A stretch of DNA of 64,000 nucleotides, from assembly GCF_030063135.1 (NCBI RefSeq), contig NZ_JASISO010000008.1, positions 124,001-188,000 of the forward strand. Direction: 5' to 3'. The translations under genes were made by a program, and so were the position numbers. The notes beneath the pieces were generated by a model. That model was not told the DNA's origin. It saw only the letters and a program-made list of their open reading frames with translations, and did no database searches. The DNA is from Streptomyces sp. G-G2 (GTDB lineage Bacteria > Actinomycetota > Actinomycetes > Streptomycetales > Streptomycetaceae). Positions 42,563 to 54,100 of this stretch are shown in pieces (position 1 is the first letter of the stretch; every line of letters starts with the position of its first letter).

Positions 42563-43270
42563 TCACATTCCTCGTCGTGGAGCGGGGTGCGCTCCGTGGC
42601 CCGCGGCGACTTCCCTGAGGTAGGGGTTGGTCGCTCGCTCGCGGCCGATGCTGGTCTGGGGACCGTGGCCGGAGAGCACCAGCGTCGAGTCGTCGAGCGG
42701 CAGGCACACGCGGGCCAGCGATTCGAGCATCTCGGCGTGGGAGCCGCCGGGCAGGTCGGTGCGTCCGATGGAACCGGCGAAGAGCAGGTCGCCCGAGAAG
42801 AACACCGACGGGACGTCGGCCGCCTCGGGGACCTGGAAGGTCACCGATCCCTTCGTATGCCCCGGCGCGTGCGCGACGGTGAACTCCAGACCGGCCAGGC
42901 CCAGCCGGGCGCCGTCGGTCAGCTCGCGGACGTCGTCCGGCTCGCCCACGGTCAGCTCGCCCATGAGCGGCATCCCGATGGAGCGGCCGAGGGCCTTCTC
43001 CGGGTCGCTCATCATGTAGCGGTCCCGCGGGTGGATCCAGGCGGGCACGTCGTGCGCTCCGCACACGGGGACCACCGAGGCCACGTGGTCGATGTGGCCG
43101 TGGGTGAGGACGACCGCGACGGGCTTGAGCCGATGCTTCTTCAGCGTCTCCTCGACACCCTGGGCGGCCTGGTGGCCCGGGTCGATGATGACGCACTCCT
43201 CACCCGCGGCGGGGGCGACCACATAGCAGTTGGTCCCCCAGGCCCCGGCGGGGAACCCGGCAATCAGCAC
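42563..43270 (-). CDS. MBL-fold metallo-hydrolase (glyoxalase II-like)
   Basis: 235 residues from the GTG at 43270 ([18 protein letters not shown]), with GAGGA at six-base spacing. Metal motifs are intact: THGHIDH (HxHxDH) near residue 70, the later His in APGHTKGS, the bridging Asp in [19 protein letters not shown] and the final His in [14 protein letters not shown]. The layout fits hydroxyacylglutathione-hydrolase-like enzymes, which in mycothiol-using actinobacteria may act on mycothiol thioesters; that is inference. Found upstream of hisS and overlapping its possible alternative start. Confidence 0.92.
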   Translation of the reverse strand: MLIAGFPAGAWGTNCYVVAPAAGEECVIIDPGHQAAQGVEETLKKHRLKPVAVVLTHGHIDHVASVVPVCGAHDVPAWIHPRDRYMMSDPEKALGRSIGMPLMGELTVGEPDDVRELTDGARLGLAGLEFTVAHAPGHTKGSVTFQVPEAADVPSVFFSGDLLFAGSIGRTDLPGGSHAEMLESLARVCLPLDDSTLVLSGHGPQTSIGRERATNPYLREVAAGHGAHPAPRRGM

Positions 43271-43410
43271 GTTCGTCCTCAATCGTCAGGTGGGGTTGAT
43301 GCAGATCAGAGCCTACCGGCGACGCTCATCACACAGCGAACCCATATACGGTACGGCCACAGTGGTTCCTTACGGCCCACAGTCCCACAGCCCCAAGGAG
43401 ACGAGACCCG

Positions 43411-44199
43411 GTGGTCACGAGCGATCAGCGGCGGCGCCAGCTCGCCAGGGAGAAGTTCGAGCGTCAGCAGGCCCGCAGGGCCACGGCCCGCCAGCAGGCC
43501 CGCAAGCGGATGGCCGTGATCGGCGCCGCGGCGGCCGCGGTGGTCGCGGTGCTGGTCGGCCTGACGGTGGGCGGCGTCTTCGACAGCAAGAAGGACAAGA
43601 CGGACGCGGCCGCGAACCCTTCGGCCTCGCCGTCCGCCGCTCCCACGCCGAAGACCTCCCCGTCACCGGCCATGGCCATCGACGCGAAGGCGAAGTACAG
43701 CTTCTCCCTCAAGACCAACGAGGGTGAGATCAAGATCGGCATGGATGCGGCGAAGACCCCGCAGACCGTGAACTCGTTCAAGTCGCTCGCCGACAAGGGC
43801 TTCTTCGACAACACCAAGTGCCACCGCCTGACCACCGAGGGGATCTTCGTCCTCCAGTGCGGCGACCCCGAGGGCACCGGTATGGGCGGCCCCGGCTACA
43901 CCATCGCCGACGAGAACCTCGACGCGCTCGGCAAGGCGAACGAGCAGGGCCAGGTCGTCTACCCGGCGGGCACGGTCGCGATGGCCAATACCGGCCAGCC
44001 CCGCTCCGGCGGCAGCCAGTTCTTCCTGGTCTACAAGGACAGTCCGCTGGCACCGACCTACACCCCCTTCGGCACGATGGACGCGGCGGGTCTGAAGATC
44101 GTGGAAGAGGTGGCCAAGGGCGGTGTGGCCGACGGCGACAAGGCTCCGGCGCCGAAGAAGCCGGTCACCATCGAGAAGGCCGCGGTCACCAAGAACTAG
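43411..44199 (+). CDS. membrane-anchored cyclophilin-type peptidyl-prolyl isomerase
   Basis: 262 residues from the GTG at 43411, with AAGGAG upstream. Residues 1-33 are highly basic (RRRQLAREKFERQQARR), residues 34-57 form a membrane helix (MAVIGAAAAAVVAVLVGLTVGG), and residues 60-90 are a Ser/Pro-rich linker. The extracellular cyclophilin domain follows, with EIKIGMDAAKTPQTVNSFKSL, FFDNTKCHRLTTEGIFVLQC, GPGYTIADENL, AMANTGQPRSGGSQFFLVY and PTYTPFGTM. It probably helps fold exported proteins at the membrane surface. It reads divergently from the MBL gene. Confidence 0.94.
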   Translation: MVTSDQRRRQLAREKFERQQARRATARQQARKRMAVIGAAAAAVVAVLVGLTVGGVFDSKKDKTDAAANPSASPSAAPTPKTSPSPAMAIDAKAKYSFSLKTNEGEIKIGMDAAKTPQTVNSFKSLADKGFFDNTKCHRLTTEGIFVLQCGDPEGTGMGGPGYTIADENLDALGKANEQGQVVYPAGTVAMANTGQPRSGGSQFFLVYKDSPLAPTYTPFGTMDAAGLKIVEEVAKGGVADGDKAPAPKKPVTIEKAAVTKN

Positions 44200-44285
44200 G
44201 GCGGAGCGGCCGCCCGGACCGGCGAGATTCCGTCGTGCTGGATGCGGACAGCCGGGCCGACGGTCGCCTATGTTGGCGTTGTGCG

Positions 44286-44304
44286 GGGCGGGCGCTGCCC
44301 GCCC
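44286..44304 (+). terminator. weak hairpin after the cyclophilin gene
   Basis: GGGCGGGC (44286-44293) and GCCCGCCC (44297-44304) form an 8-bp stem with a three-base loop. No T-run follows. It may terminate the cyclophilin transcript or be part of the structured leader of the next gene. Confidence 0.4.
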
Positions 44305-44319
44305 TAGGAAACTGTGGAC

Positions 44320-44352
44320 GATGCCACGGGGGCTGATACCCCCGCAGGCATC
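44320..44352 (+). other. strong unexplained hairpin in the 5' leader of the DUF349 gene
   Basis: GATGCC (44320-44325) pairs with GGCATC (44347-44352) and CGGGGG (44327-44332) with CCCCCG (44339-44344), enclosing the loop CTGATA. The unpaired A on the 5' side faces CA on the 3' side. It ends four bases before the GGAGGAGG ribosome binding site (44357-44364). The asymmetric internal loop and fixed position look like a regulatory RNA element, but it fits no riboswitch core I can recognise. Confidence 0.45.
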
Positions 44353-44368
44353 ATGTGGAGGAGGCGCT

Positions 44369-45598
44369 GTGAGCAGCGATCCGTGGGGCCGCGTCGACGA
44401 GACGGGCACCGTGTACGTGCGTACGGCCGATGGCGAGCAGGTCGTCGGCTCCTGGCAGGCGGGCACCCCCGAGGAGGCCCTGGCCTACTTCGAGCGCAAG
44501 TACGAGGGCCTGGTGGTCGAGATCGGCCTCCTCGAACGGCGGGTACGCACCACCGATCTGTCCTCCAAGGACGCGACGACGGCGATCGGCCACCTGCGGA
44601 CGCAGCTGGACGAGCACCACGCGGTGGGTGACCTCGCCGCGCTGCGGGTCCGGCTGGACAAGCTCGTCGCGACCGTGGAATCGCGTCGCGAGGAGCGCAA
44701 GGTCCAGAAGGCAAAGCAGACCGACGAGGCCCGTCTGGCCAAGGACAAGCTGGTCGTCGAGGCCGAGGAACTGGCGCAGAGCGACCAGTGGCGCAGCGCG
44801 GGCGAGCGGCTGCGGGCGCTCGTGGACACCTGGAAGGCGCTGCCGCGCCTCGACCGCAAGTCGGACGACGAGCTGTGGCACCGCTTCTCGCACGCCCGTT
44901 CCGCCTTCTCCAAGCGCCGCAAGGCGCACTTCGCGTCCCTGGACGCGCAGCGCGAGGACGCGCGCAAGGCCAAGGAGAAGCTGGTCGCGGAGGCCGAGTC
45001 GCTGTCGAAGTCGACCGACTGGGGTCCGACGGCGGCGCGCTACCGCGATCTGATGTCGGACTGGAAGGCCGTCGGGCGGGCGCAGCGCGAGTCCGAGGAC
45101 GACCTGTGGAACCGTTTCCGCGGTGCGCAGGACGTGTTCTTCGCGGCGCGCGGCGAGGTCTTCGCCGAGCGCGACGCCGAGCAGGACGAGAACCTCAAGC
45201 TCAAGGAGGAGCTGGCCGACGAGGCCGAGAAGCTCCTGCCGATCACGGACCTGAAGGCGGCCCGCGCCGCGTTCCGTTCCCTGAACGAGCGCTGGGAGGC
45301 CGTCGGCCACGTACCGCGTGACGCGCGGCCGAAGGTCGAGGGCCGGATGCACACGGTCGAGCGGGCCCTGCAGGAGTCCGAGGAGACCGAGTGGCGCCGG
45401 ACGAACCCGGAGGCGCGTGCGCGCGCGGCGGGTCTGACCGGTCAGCTGCAGGCGGCGGTGGACAAGCTGCGCGGCCAGATCGACGTGGCGCGCGCCGCGG
45501 GCAACAACGCGAAGGCCGACAAGCTGGCGCGTGAGCTGGAAGGCCGTCAGGCGCTGCTGGACCAGGCCGTCAAGGGCCTGGAGGAGTTCGGCGGCTGA
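44369..45598 (+). CDS. DUF349 coiled-coil protein, function unknown
   Basis: 409 residues from the GTG at 44369 (MSSDPWGRVDETGTVYVRTA), preceded by GGAGGAGG. After an N-terminal domain of about 90 residues come at least three DUF349 units of about 75 residues, each with a WxxxxxxLxxLxxxWK-type pattern: QWRSAGERLRALVDTWKALP, DWGPTAARYRDLMSDWKAVG and DLKAARAAFRSLNERWEAVG. Each is followed by a DDLWxRFxxA-like segment. The whole is highly charged and helical. DUF349 proteins are linked to cell envelope or RNA-related phenotypes in some bacteria, but no activity is assigned. It is convergent with relA. Confidence 0.88.
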   Translation: MSSDPWGRVDETGTVYVRTADGEQVVGSWQAGTPEEALAYFERKYEGLVVEIGLLERRVRTTDLSSKDATTAIGHLRTQLDEHHAVGDLAALRVRLDKLVATVESRREERKVQKAKQTDEARLAKDKLVVEAEELAQSDQWRSAGERLRALVDTWKALPRLDRKSDDELWHRFSHARSAFSKRRKAHFASLDAQREDARKAKEKLVAEAESLSKSTDWGPTAARYRDLMSDWKAVGRAQRESEDDLWNRFRGAQDVFFAARGEVFAERDAEQDENLKLKEELADEAEKLLPITDLKAARAAFRSLNERWEAVGHVPRDARPKVEGRMHTVERALQESEETEWRRTNPEARARAAGLTGQLQAAVDKLRGQIDVARAAGNNAKADKLARELEGRQALLDQAVKGLEEFGG

Positions 45599-45625
45599 CC
45601 GGGTTCGCCCGCCAGGTACGGGGAG

Positions 45626-45657
45626 GGGCCCCGGTACGGAGTTCCGTACCGGGGCCC
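45626..45657. terminator. bidirectional hairpin between DUF349 gene and relA
   Basis: A 14-bp stem (45626-45639 with 45644-45657), core CCCCGGTACGG / CCGTACCGGGG, with the loop AGTT. It lies 28 bases past the DUF349 stop and 60 bases past the relA stop on the other strand. Between it and relA, CTTCGCCGTGCTCCCGT is partly duplicated. Confidence 0.75.
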
Positions 45658-45716
45658 TTCGCCGTGCTCCCGTCGCCGGGTTCCCTTCGCCGTGCTCCCG
45701 TGCTCCCGTCGCCGGG

Positions 45717-48197
<2,481 letters not shown>

Positions 48198-48380
48198 GAG
48201 TGCTCCTCATGCGGATCCGGGGCCCGGTCAGGTCCGGATAACCCATGGTAGCGAGGCTTCCGCCCCACCGTCCGCCCCGCCCACCCTCCGGACCCGCCGA
48301 CGTGTCCGCGGAACCCCGACCGGGTGCGGTGGCTCGCGCGGCCCCGGATGGCCCGTCGCCCCCCGCCGCCCCCGGCGGCG

Positions 48381-48582
48381 CCTCAAAGGCCGGCGAGGCT
48401 GGAGAGGGCACCGGCCGCAGGCAGCCCTGACCCTGCGGGCACACCACACCCAGCCCCGCCGGGGAACCAGCACGCCCGCGCCACACCCAGCCCCGCCGGG
48501 GAACCAGCACGCCCGCGCCACACCCAGCCCCGCCGGGGAACCAGCACGCCCGCGCCACACCCAGCCCCGCCGGCGTTTGAGG
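48381..48582. repeat. palindromic intergenic repeat, locus 3, expanded by a tandem array
   Basis: A forward copy (CCTCAAAGGCCGGCGAGGCTG, 48381-48401) and an inverted copy (CAGCCCCGCCGGCGTTTGAGG, 48562-48582) flank a 37-bp tandem repeat whose units begin with the same CAGCCCCGCCGG core. This locus lies in the 551-base gap between relA and apt (48198-48748). The remainder of the gap holds the relA upstream region and the apt terminator. Confidence 0.75.
48444..48573. repeat. perfect 37-bp tandem repeat, 3.5 copies
   Basis: Units at 48444-48480, 48481-48517 and 48518-48554 are identical, and a 19-base partial fourth copy runs from 48555 to 48573. Each contains CCCCGCCGGGG, an 11-base palindrome. 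There are no spacers between units, so this is a minisatellite, not a CRISPR array. The identity of the copies points to recent expansion and likely copy-number variation between strains. Confidence 0.9.
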
Positions 48583-48676
48583 CGCCGCCTGAGGCGCGGA
48601 CCCGGGGGGCCGCAACCGCACCCGCGCCCCAGCCCCGGCCCGGCCCCGCGGCTTCGGCCGGGCGGCCGGGGAACGG

Positions 48677-48717
48677 CGAAGCGGCGGGTCCCCCGGGGAG
48701 GGGGGCCCGCCGCTTCG
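48677..48717 (-). terminator. terminator of apt
   Basis: CGAAGCGGCGGG (48677-48688) pairs with CCCGCCGCTTCG (48706-48717). The stem is extended inward by CCCCC/GGGGG after one bulged T. It lies 31 bases past the apt stop on the minus strand. Confidence 0.8.
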
Positions 48718-48748
48718 GCGTAGGGAAGGGAAGGGAGGGGAAGGACCG

Positions 48749-49318
48749 TCAGACCACGATCAGGGCATCCAGCGGCGCCCCGGCGAGGACCGGCTCCAGC
48801 CGCGCCCTCCCCGGCAGGAACGACAGTTCCATCAGCACCGCGACCCCGGCGACCTCGGCCCCGGCCCGCCGGATCAGTTCCAGCGAGGCCTCTGCCGTAC
48901 CCCCGGTGGCCAGCACGTCATCGATGACCATGACCCGGTCACCCGGCGCCAGGTCCTCCGCGTGGACCTCGATCTCGGCGGTGCCGTACTCCAGCTCGTA
49001 GGACTGCGCCAGCGTCGCCCCCGGCAGCTTGCCCGCCTTGCGCATCGGCACGAAGCCGATGCCCGACCGGACGGCTGCCGGAGCCGCCAGGATGAACCCG
49101 CGCGCCTCCAGCCCGACGATCTTCGTCGCACCCCGGGCCTCGCACAGCTCCGCCAGCGCCTCCGTCAGCGCGGAGAACGCCTTCGGGTCCGCCAGCAGCG
49201 GGGTGATGTCCTTGAACATCACGCCCGGCTTCGGGTAGTCCGGTACGTCCTTGATCCGGCTGAGCAGCAGCTCCTGGACCCCGTCGGGCAGCGCGTACGC
49301 CGCGGCGGCGGTGCTCAT
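48749..49318 (-). CDS. apt: adenine phosphoribosyltransferase
   Basis: Salvages adenine to AMP with PRPP. 189 residues from the ATG at 49318, which overlaps the secF stop as ATGA. It has DVPDYPKPGVMFKDITPLL, ATKIVGLEARGFILA and the PRPP motif VMVIDDVLATGGTAEA (about residues 124-139). The order secD-secF-apt-relA is conserved in many bacteria. Being coupled to secF and followed by a strong terminator, it ends the sec transcript before relA. Confidence 0.97.
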   Translation of the reverse strand: MSTAAAAYALPDGVQELLLSRIKDVPDYPKPGVMFKDITPLLADPKAFSALTEALAELCEARGATKIVGLEARGFILAAPAAVRSGIGFVPMRKAGKLPGATLAQSYELEYGTAEIEVHAEDLAPGDRVMVIDDVLATGGTAEASLELIRRAGAEVAGVAVLMELSFLPGRARLEPVLAGAPLDALIVV

Positions 49319-50382
49319 CGGCGACGCCCCGAGGCGCGCCCGTTGCGGCCCTGGGCCACGACCCCGCCACCCTCCTCGGCCTCGGTGAAGTCGTCCGGCG
49401 ACTCCCCCTTGGCCTCGGCGGCCGCCCGCTTGGCGAGCACCCGCTTCTTGAGCGCCTTCATCGCGGGCTCGCGCTCCTTGAAGTCGACGACCAGCGGGGT
49501 CGCGATGAAGATCGAGGAGTACGCGCCGGCCGCGAGGCCGACGAACAGCGAGAGCGAGATGTCGTTGAGCATGCCCGCGTCGAGGAAGCCGCCGCCGATG
49601 AACAGCAGCGCGCCGACCGGGAGCAGCGCCACGATGGTGGTGTTGATCGACCGGACGAGGGTGCCGTTGATGCTGCGGTTGGCGACCTCGCTGAAGGTCC
49701 AGCGGGTCTGCTTGGTGATGTCCTTCGACCCCTCCTTGAGACCGTCGAAGACGACGACGGTGTCGTAGAGGGAGTAACCGAGGATGGTCAGCAGACCGAT
49801 CACGGTGCCCGGAGTGACCTCGAAGCCGACGAGCGCGTACACGCCGACGGTGATGGTGAGGTCGTGGATCAGGGCGATGAGGGCGGCGATGGCCATCCGC
49901 CACTCGAAGGCGATCGCGAGGTAGATCACCACGAGGACCATGAAGACACCGAGGCCGGTCCAGGCCTTGTTCGCGATCTGCTCGCCCCAGCTGGGGCCGA
50001 CCAGGTCGGCGTTGATGTCGGCCTCGGCGACCTTGAGGTCGGCGGCGAGCTGCTTCTTGACGCTCGCCGCGTCGCCGGTGTCCAGGCCGGAGACCTGGAT
50101 GCGCAGGCCGCCGGTGCCGAGCTTCTGGACCGTCGCGTCGTGACTGGAGGCCTTCTCGGCGTCCGCGGTGGCCTTGGCGACCGAGACGGCCGTCTTCGGA
50201 GTGGTGAAGACGGCACCGCCCTTGAACTCGATGCCCATGTTGAGGCCCTGTACGGCCAGGGCCACGATCGCCGTGATGGTGATCAGGATGGAAACGCCGT
50301 ACCAGAGAAAGCGCTTGCCGACGAAGTCGTATCCGACCTCACCGCGGTACAGCTTGGCGCCGAGATCTCCCAGCTTCGACAT
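49315..50382 (-). CDS. secF: protein translocase subunit SecF
   Basis: Membrane partner of SecD that uses the proton gradient to help exported proteins leave the SecYEG channel. 355 residues. The first membrane helix (FLWYGVSILITITAIVAL) precedes a periplasmic-side domain with MGIEFKGGAVFTT, then five more helices, including VVIYLAIAFEWRMAIAALIALIHDL and GLLTILGYSLYDTVVVFDGLKE (both RND signatures). The C-terminal 60 residues are basic and hydrophilic. It starts three bases after secD, and its stop overlaps apt. Confidence 0.97.
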   Translation of the reverse strand: MSKLGDLGAKLYRGEVGYDFVGKRFLWYGVSILITITAIVALAVQGLNMGIEFKGGAVFTTPKTAVSVAKATADAEKASSHDATVQKLGTGGLRIQVSGLDTGDAASVKKQLAADLKVAEADINADLVGPSWGEQIANKAWTGLGVFMVLVVIYLAIAFEWRMAIAALIALIHDLTITVGVYALVGFEVTPGTVIGLLTILGYSLYDTVVVFDGLKEGSKDITKQTRWTFSEVANRSINGTLVRSINTTIVALLPVGALLFIGGGFLDAGMLNDISLSLFVGLAAGAYSSIFIATPLVVDFKEREPAMKALKKRVLAKRAAAEAKGESPDDFTEAEEGGGVVAQGRNGRASGRRR

Positions 50383-50385
50383 CTC

Positions 50386-52215
50386 TCACGCCTCCTTTGC
50401 GTCGACGGGGGCGGAGACTGCGGAGGCACCCGCACCGGAATCGGAACCGGTACCGGAGCCGGTACGACGGGACCGGCGCAGCGGCGGCTTGGCGCCGAGC
50501 CGCTTCGGGTCGAGCCCGGACCACGGGTGGCCGCTGGAGAAGAACGTCGTGCGGGCCAGCAGGGTCATGACCGGCTTCGTGAAGAGGAACACCACGACCA
50601 CGTCGAGCAGGGTCGTCAGACCCAGGGTGAAGGCGAAGCCCTGCACCTTGCCGACGGTGACGATGAACAGGACCGCCGCGGCCAGGAACGACACGAAGTC
50701 GGAGACCAGGATGGTGCGTCGGGCCCGCGGCCAGGCGCGCTCCACGGCGGGGCGCAGGGTGCGGCCCTCGCGGATCTCGTCGCGGATGCGTTCGAAGTAC
50801 ACGATGAACGAGTCCGCGGTGATGCCGATGGCGACGATCGCACCGCAGACGGCGGGCAGGTTCAGCGCGAACCCGATGCCCTTTCCGAGCAGCGCCATGA
50901 TCGTGTAGGTGAGGATGCCGGAGACGACGAGGCTGATGATCGCGATGAACGCGAGGCCCCGGTAGTACGCCAGCAGGTAGATCACGACGAGGGCGAGGCC
51001 GATGGCGCCGGCGATGAGGCCGGCCTTCAGCTGCTCGCCGCCGAGCGCGGCGGTGACGGTGGTGACGCTGTCCTCCTGGAAGGACAGCGGCAGGGCGCCG
51101 TACGAGAGCATGTTGCCCAGGTCCTGCGCGCTCTGCTGGGTGAAGCCGCCGGAGATCTCGGCGCTGCCGCCGGTCAGGGCCTGGCTGACGTACGGGTCCG
51201 AGATGACCTCGTTGTCGAGGACGATCGCGAACTGGTTCTGCGGGGACTGCTTGGTGGCCAGCTCACCGGTGATCTTGGCGAACTTGTCGGCGCCCTTGTC
51301 GGTGAACTGCATGGTGACGATCCACTGACCGCGCTGGGTGTCGATGACACCCTTCGCGTCCTTGACGTCCTGGCCGTCGACCCCGGCCGGGCCGAGGACC
51401 CACTTGCCCCAGGTTCCGCCGCGCTTGCCGCAGGCGAGCGTCGGGTCGCCGGGCTTGACGCCCAGGCCGACGGCCGCGCGCTGCTTGTCGTCGGTGCAGT
51501 CGAGGGCGACGAACTTCGCCTGGAGGTCGGCGACGGCCGCGTCCGCGCCCGAGGGGGCCGGAGTGGGCGCCTTGGTGTCGTCTGCCTTCTTCGACTCGCT
51601 CGCCGAGGGCGAGGGAGTGGGGCTGCCGGTGGCCATCAGGGCCTCGGGTACGGCACGGCCCTGGGAAGTGGCGCTGGACGACGGGTTGGGCGAGGCGCTC
51701 TTGCCGCCGTCGCCCTTCGGGGCACCGGAGGTACCCGCCGAAGGCGTGGGCGACGGGTTGCCGGAGGCGCCCGTTGAGGCGGTGGGCTGGGGAGCGATCG
51801 GCTTGCCGTCCGCGAAGGCCAGGACGGGCCGGAAGTACAGCTGGGCGGTCGTACCGACCTGGTCGCGCGCCTGCTTCTCGTTCGTCCCCTTGGGGATGTT
51901 CACGATGATGTGGTCGCGGCCCTGCGTCTGGACCTCGGCCTCCGAGACGCCGAGACCGTTGACACGGCGCTCGATGATGCCGACCGCGGTGTTCATGTTG
52001 GTCGGGTTGATCGAGTCCGGCTTGCCGGGTTCGCTCTTGGCCTTGAGCGTGATGCTCGTACCGCCCGCGAGGTCGATGCCGAGGCGGGGAGTCGTCTGTC
52101 CGGTCAGGAACATCCCCGCGGTGAGCGCCACCATCGCGATCAGGATGAGGGCCAGGGCGCGCCCCGGCCTCCCCTGAGCCCCCGTGGGCCTCCGGCCCTT
52201 CTTCGGTGCTGCCAC
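50386..52215 (-). CDS. secD: protein translocase subunit SecD with Ser/Pro-rich insertion
   Basis: 609 residues from the GTG at 52215 (MAAPKKGRRPTGAQGRPGRALAL); GGGAG lies a little far upstream, so the exact start is moderate. The first membrane helix is LALILIAMVALTAGMFL. The conserved P1 head begins RLGIDLAGGTSITL. An insertion of about 100 residues rich in Ser, Pro, Gly and Ala (TASTGASGNPSPTPSAGTSG and similar) splits the extracytoplasmic region, as in other streptomycetes. The membrane half has LSFQEDSVTTVTAALGGEQL, IGLALVVIYLLAYYRG and VCGAIVAIGITADSFIVYFERIRDE. Confidence 0.96.
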   Translation of the reverse strand: MAAPKKGRRPTGAQGRPGRALALILIAMVALTAGMFLTGQTTPRLGIDLAGGTSITLKAKSEPGKPDSINPTNMNTAVGIIERRVNGLGVSEAEVQTQGRDHIIVNIPKGTNEKQARDQVGTTAQLYFRPVLAFADGKPIAPQPTASTGASGNPSPTPSAGTSGAPKGDGGKSASPNPSSSATSQGRAVPEALMATGSPTPSPSASESKKADDTKAPTPAPSGADAAVADLQAKFVALDCTDDKQRAAVGLGVKPGDPTLACGKRGGTWGKWVLGPAGVDGQDVKDAKGVIDTQRGQWIVTMQFTDKGADKFAKITGELATKQSPQNQFAIVLDNEVISDPYVSQALTGGSAEISGGFTQQSAQDLGNMLSYGALPLSFQEDSVTTVTAALGGEQLKAGLIAGAIGLALVVIYLLAYYRGLAFIAIISLVVSGILTYTIMALLGKGIGFALNLPAVCGAIVAIGITADSFIVYFERIRDEIREGRTLRPAVERAWPRARRTILVSDFVSFLAAAVLFIVTVGKVQGFAFTLGLTTLLDVVVVFLFTKPVMTLLARTTFFSSGHPWSGLDPKRLGAKPPLRRSRRTGSGTGSDSGAGASAVSAPVDAKEA

Positions 52216-52318
52216 CTTGTCGTATCTCCCTGTCCAACCGCCTCGCACCGGGTCAGCGCGCAGACGGCCACGAAATGTGTGTGGGGACCCCTGCCCCCCG
52301 CAGATTCGGGTCACTGAA

Positions 52319-52359
52319 GGGGACCGCCGCGGCCTCCGATCAGGTGCCGTGCGGTCCCC
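52319..52359 (-). terminator. intercistronic hairpin between yajC and secD
   Basis: GGGGACCGC (52319-52327) pairs with GCGGTCCCC (52351-52359), with an inner CGGC/GCCG helix (52330-52333 with 52346-52349). It lies ten bases past the yajC stop. It may attenuate secDF expression or protect the yajC 3' end. Confidence 0.5.
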
Positions 52360-52368
52360 CGCCGAGCG

Positions 52369-52848
52369 CTACTTGACGCCGGGCTCGCCGTCGGTCGTGC
52401 CGTCGGTCTTGCCGTCCTTGGGCTCCTCGGCGGCCGACTCGTCCTTCTTGCCGAGGTCGAGCTTGGGGGCGTCGGCCTTGTCGGCCTCCGCGGGCTCGTC
52501 CTTGAGCAGCGAGGAGGCGTCGTCGGGGACGACCGGCGTGTCGATGTTCAGATCATCACCGGTGCCGTGGACGATGCGGTTGTACTCCTCGTCCTCCAGG
52601 ACGGCGCCGATGGAGTTCTTCGCGAAGATCGCGTGCACGCCGGGGGCGATTTCCAGGGTGACGGTGTCGTCGCCGATCTCCTTCACCGTGGCGTACACGC
52701 CGCCGATGGTGCGCACGCCGGTGCCGGGGCCCATCTGGTCGCGCATGGTCACCGCCGCCTGCTGCTTCTTCTTGGCGGAGCGCGTCATCAGGAACATCGC
52801 CCCGATGAGCACGACGAACGGGAGGAAGGTCAAGAGGCTACTGTTCAC
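52369..52848 (-). CDS. yajC: Sec translocase accessory subunit YajC
   Basis: 159 residues from the GTG at 52848. One membrane helix (residues 3-22, SSLLTFLPFVVLIGAMFLMT), a basic SAKKKQQAA stretch and the YajC core MGPGTGVRTIGGVYATVKEI and VTLEIAPGVHAIFAKNSIG. The C-terminal 60 residues are an acidic Asp/Glu/Lys tail not found in E. coli YajC. It is the first gene of yajC-secD-secF-apt; ruvB lies 163 bases upstream. Confidence 0.95.
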   Translation of the reverse strand: MNSSLLTFLPFVVLIGAMFLMTRSAKKKQQAAVTMRDQMGPGTGVRTIGGVYATVKEIGDDTVTLEIAPGVHAIFAKNSIGAVLEDEEYNRIVHGTGDDLNIDTPVVPDDASSLLKDEPAEADKADAPKLDLGKKDESAAEEPKDGKTDGTTDGEPGVK

Positions 52849-53011
52849 GGGACGAAGATCCTTCGCACGACCGCAGGTGAGCGGCCTTTTCTACGGGGGG
52901 TGGGCATGCCGGCCGTTACGGCCAGCATCGGCGGAGTCTAGGCGAGTCCACACCGATGGAACAACGCCCAGCATGGCACCGCAGTTCCTGACCGGTCGAA
53001 CCTCCGCGCCG

Positions 53012-54100
53012 TCAGCCCCCGAACAACCCCGCTTGTCCGCCCGAACCGGTCGTGGGACGGACCGGCGGTACGAGCCCGAGGTGAGCCCACGCGGCAGGTG
53101 TCGCCACCCGTCCCCTGGGCGTCCGCGCCAGCAGTCCCTCGCGTACCAGGAACGGTTCGGCGACCTCCTCCACGGTCTCCCGCTCCTCCCCCACCGCCAC
53201 CGCGAGGGTGGACAGGCCCACCGGACCACCGCCGAAGAGCTTGAGCAGGGCCTCCAGGACGGCCCGGTCCAGCCGGTCCAGTCCGCGCTCGTCCACCTCG
53301 TACACCTTCAGGGCGGTGGCGGAGACCGCGCGGTTGATCACGCCGTCCTCCCGGACCTGGGCGTAGTCGCGGACCCGGCGCAGCAGGCGGTTCGCGATGC
53401 GCGGGGTGCCGCGGGAGCGGCCCGCGATCTCGGCGGCGCCCGCGGTGTCGATCTCCACGTCGAGGAGCCGCGCGGAGCGGTGGATGACGCGCTCCAGCTC
53501 CTCGGGGGCATAGAACTCCATGTGGCCGGTGAATCCGAAGCGGTCCCGCAGCGGGGGCGGCAGCAGACCGGCCCGGGTGGTCGCCCCGACGAGGGTGAAG
53601 GGCGGCAGCTCCAGCGGGATCGCCGTCGCGCCGGGTCCCTTGCCGACGATCACGTCGACGCGGAAGTCCTCCATGGCCATGTAGAGCATTTCCTCGGCGG
53701 GCCGCGACATCCGGTGGATCTCGTCGAGGAAGAGGACCTCGCCCTCCTGGAGCGAGGAGAGGATCGCGGCGAGGTCGCCCGCGTGCTGGATGGCGGGGCC
53801 GGAGGTGATCCGGATCGGCGCGCCCATCTCGGCGGCGATGATCATCGAGAGGGTGGTCTTGCCGAGGCCGGGCGCGCCGGAGAGCAGCACGTGGTCGGCG
53901 GTGGCGCCGCGCTGGCGGGCCGCCTTGAGCACCAGGTCGAGCTGCGCGCGCACCTTCTCCTGGCCGACGAACTCCCCGAGGTCCTTGGGCCGCAGGGCCG
54001 CCTCGACCGCGCTGTCCTCGCCGTCGGCGGCGGCCGCGACCAGCCGGTCCGCCTCGGCGTCCACGGCGCTCTCGGGGGGCTCGCTCTGGTCCCAGTTCAC
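53012..54100 (-). CDS. ruvB: Holliday junction branch-migration helicase RuvB
   Basis: Hexameric AAA+ motor that drives branch migration with RuvA. 362 residues from the GTG at 54100 ([19 protein letters not shown]). Motifs are [19 protein letters not shown], Walker [12 protein letters not shown], Walker [14 protein letters not shown], sensor 1 [11 protein letters not shown], arginine-finger region RDRFGF and the C-terminal winged helix with [16 protein letters not shown]. It follows ruvA after 76 bases, which contain the direct repeat GGGTCAGCGGGCGC. Confidence 0.98.
   Translation of the reverse strand: MNWDQSEPPESAVDAEADRLVAAAADGEDSAVEAALRPKDLGEFVGQEKVRAQLDLVLKAARQRGATADHVLLSGAPGLGKTTLSMIIAAEMGAPIRITSGPAIQHAGDLAAILSSLQEGEVLFLDEIHRMSRPAEEMLYMAMEDFRVDVIVGKGPGATAIPLELPPFTLVGATTRAGLLPPPLRDRFGFTGHMEFYAPEELERVIHRSARLLDVEIDTAGAAEIAGRSRGTPRIANRLLRRVRDYAQVREDGVINRAVSATALKVYEVDERGLDRLDRAVLEALLKLFGGGPVGLSTLAVAVGEERETVEEVAEPFLVREGLLARTPRGRVATPAAWAHLGLVPPVRPTTGSGGQAGLFGG

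Noticed and set aside
43271..43410. Promoter of the cyclophilin gene at TACGGT (43347-43352)
   Set aside because: The hexamer fits TANNNT, but no -35-like sequence lies 16-19 bases upstream.
48444..48573. CRISPR array
   Set aside because: The 37-bp units are directly adjacent with no spacers and there are no cas genes. It is a minisatellite.
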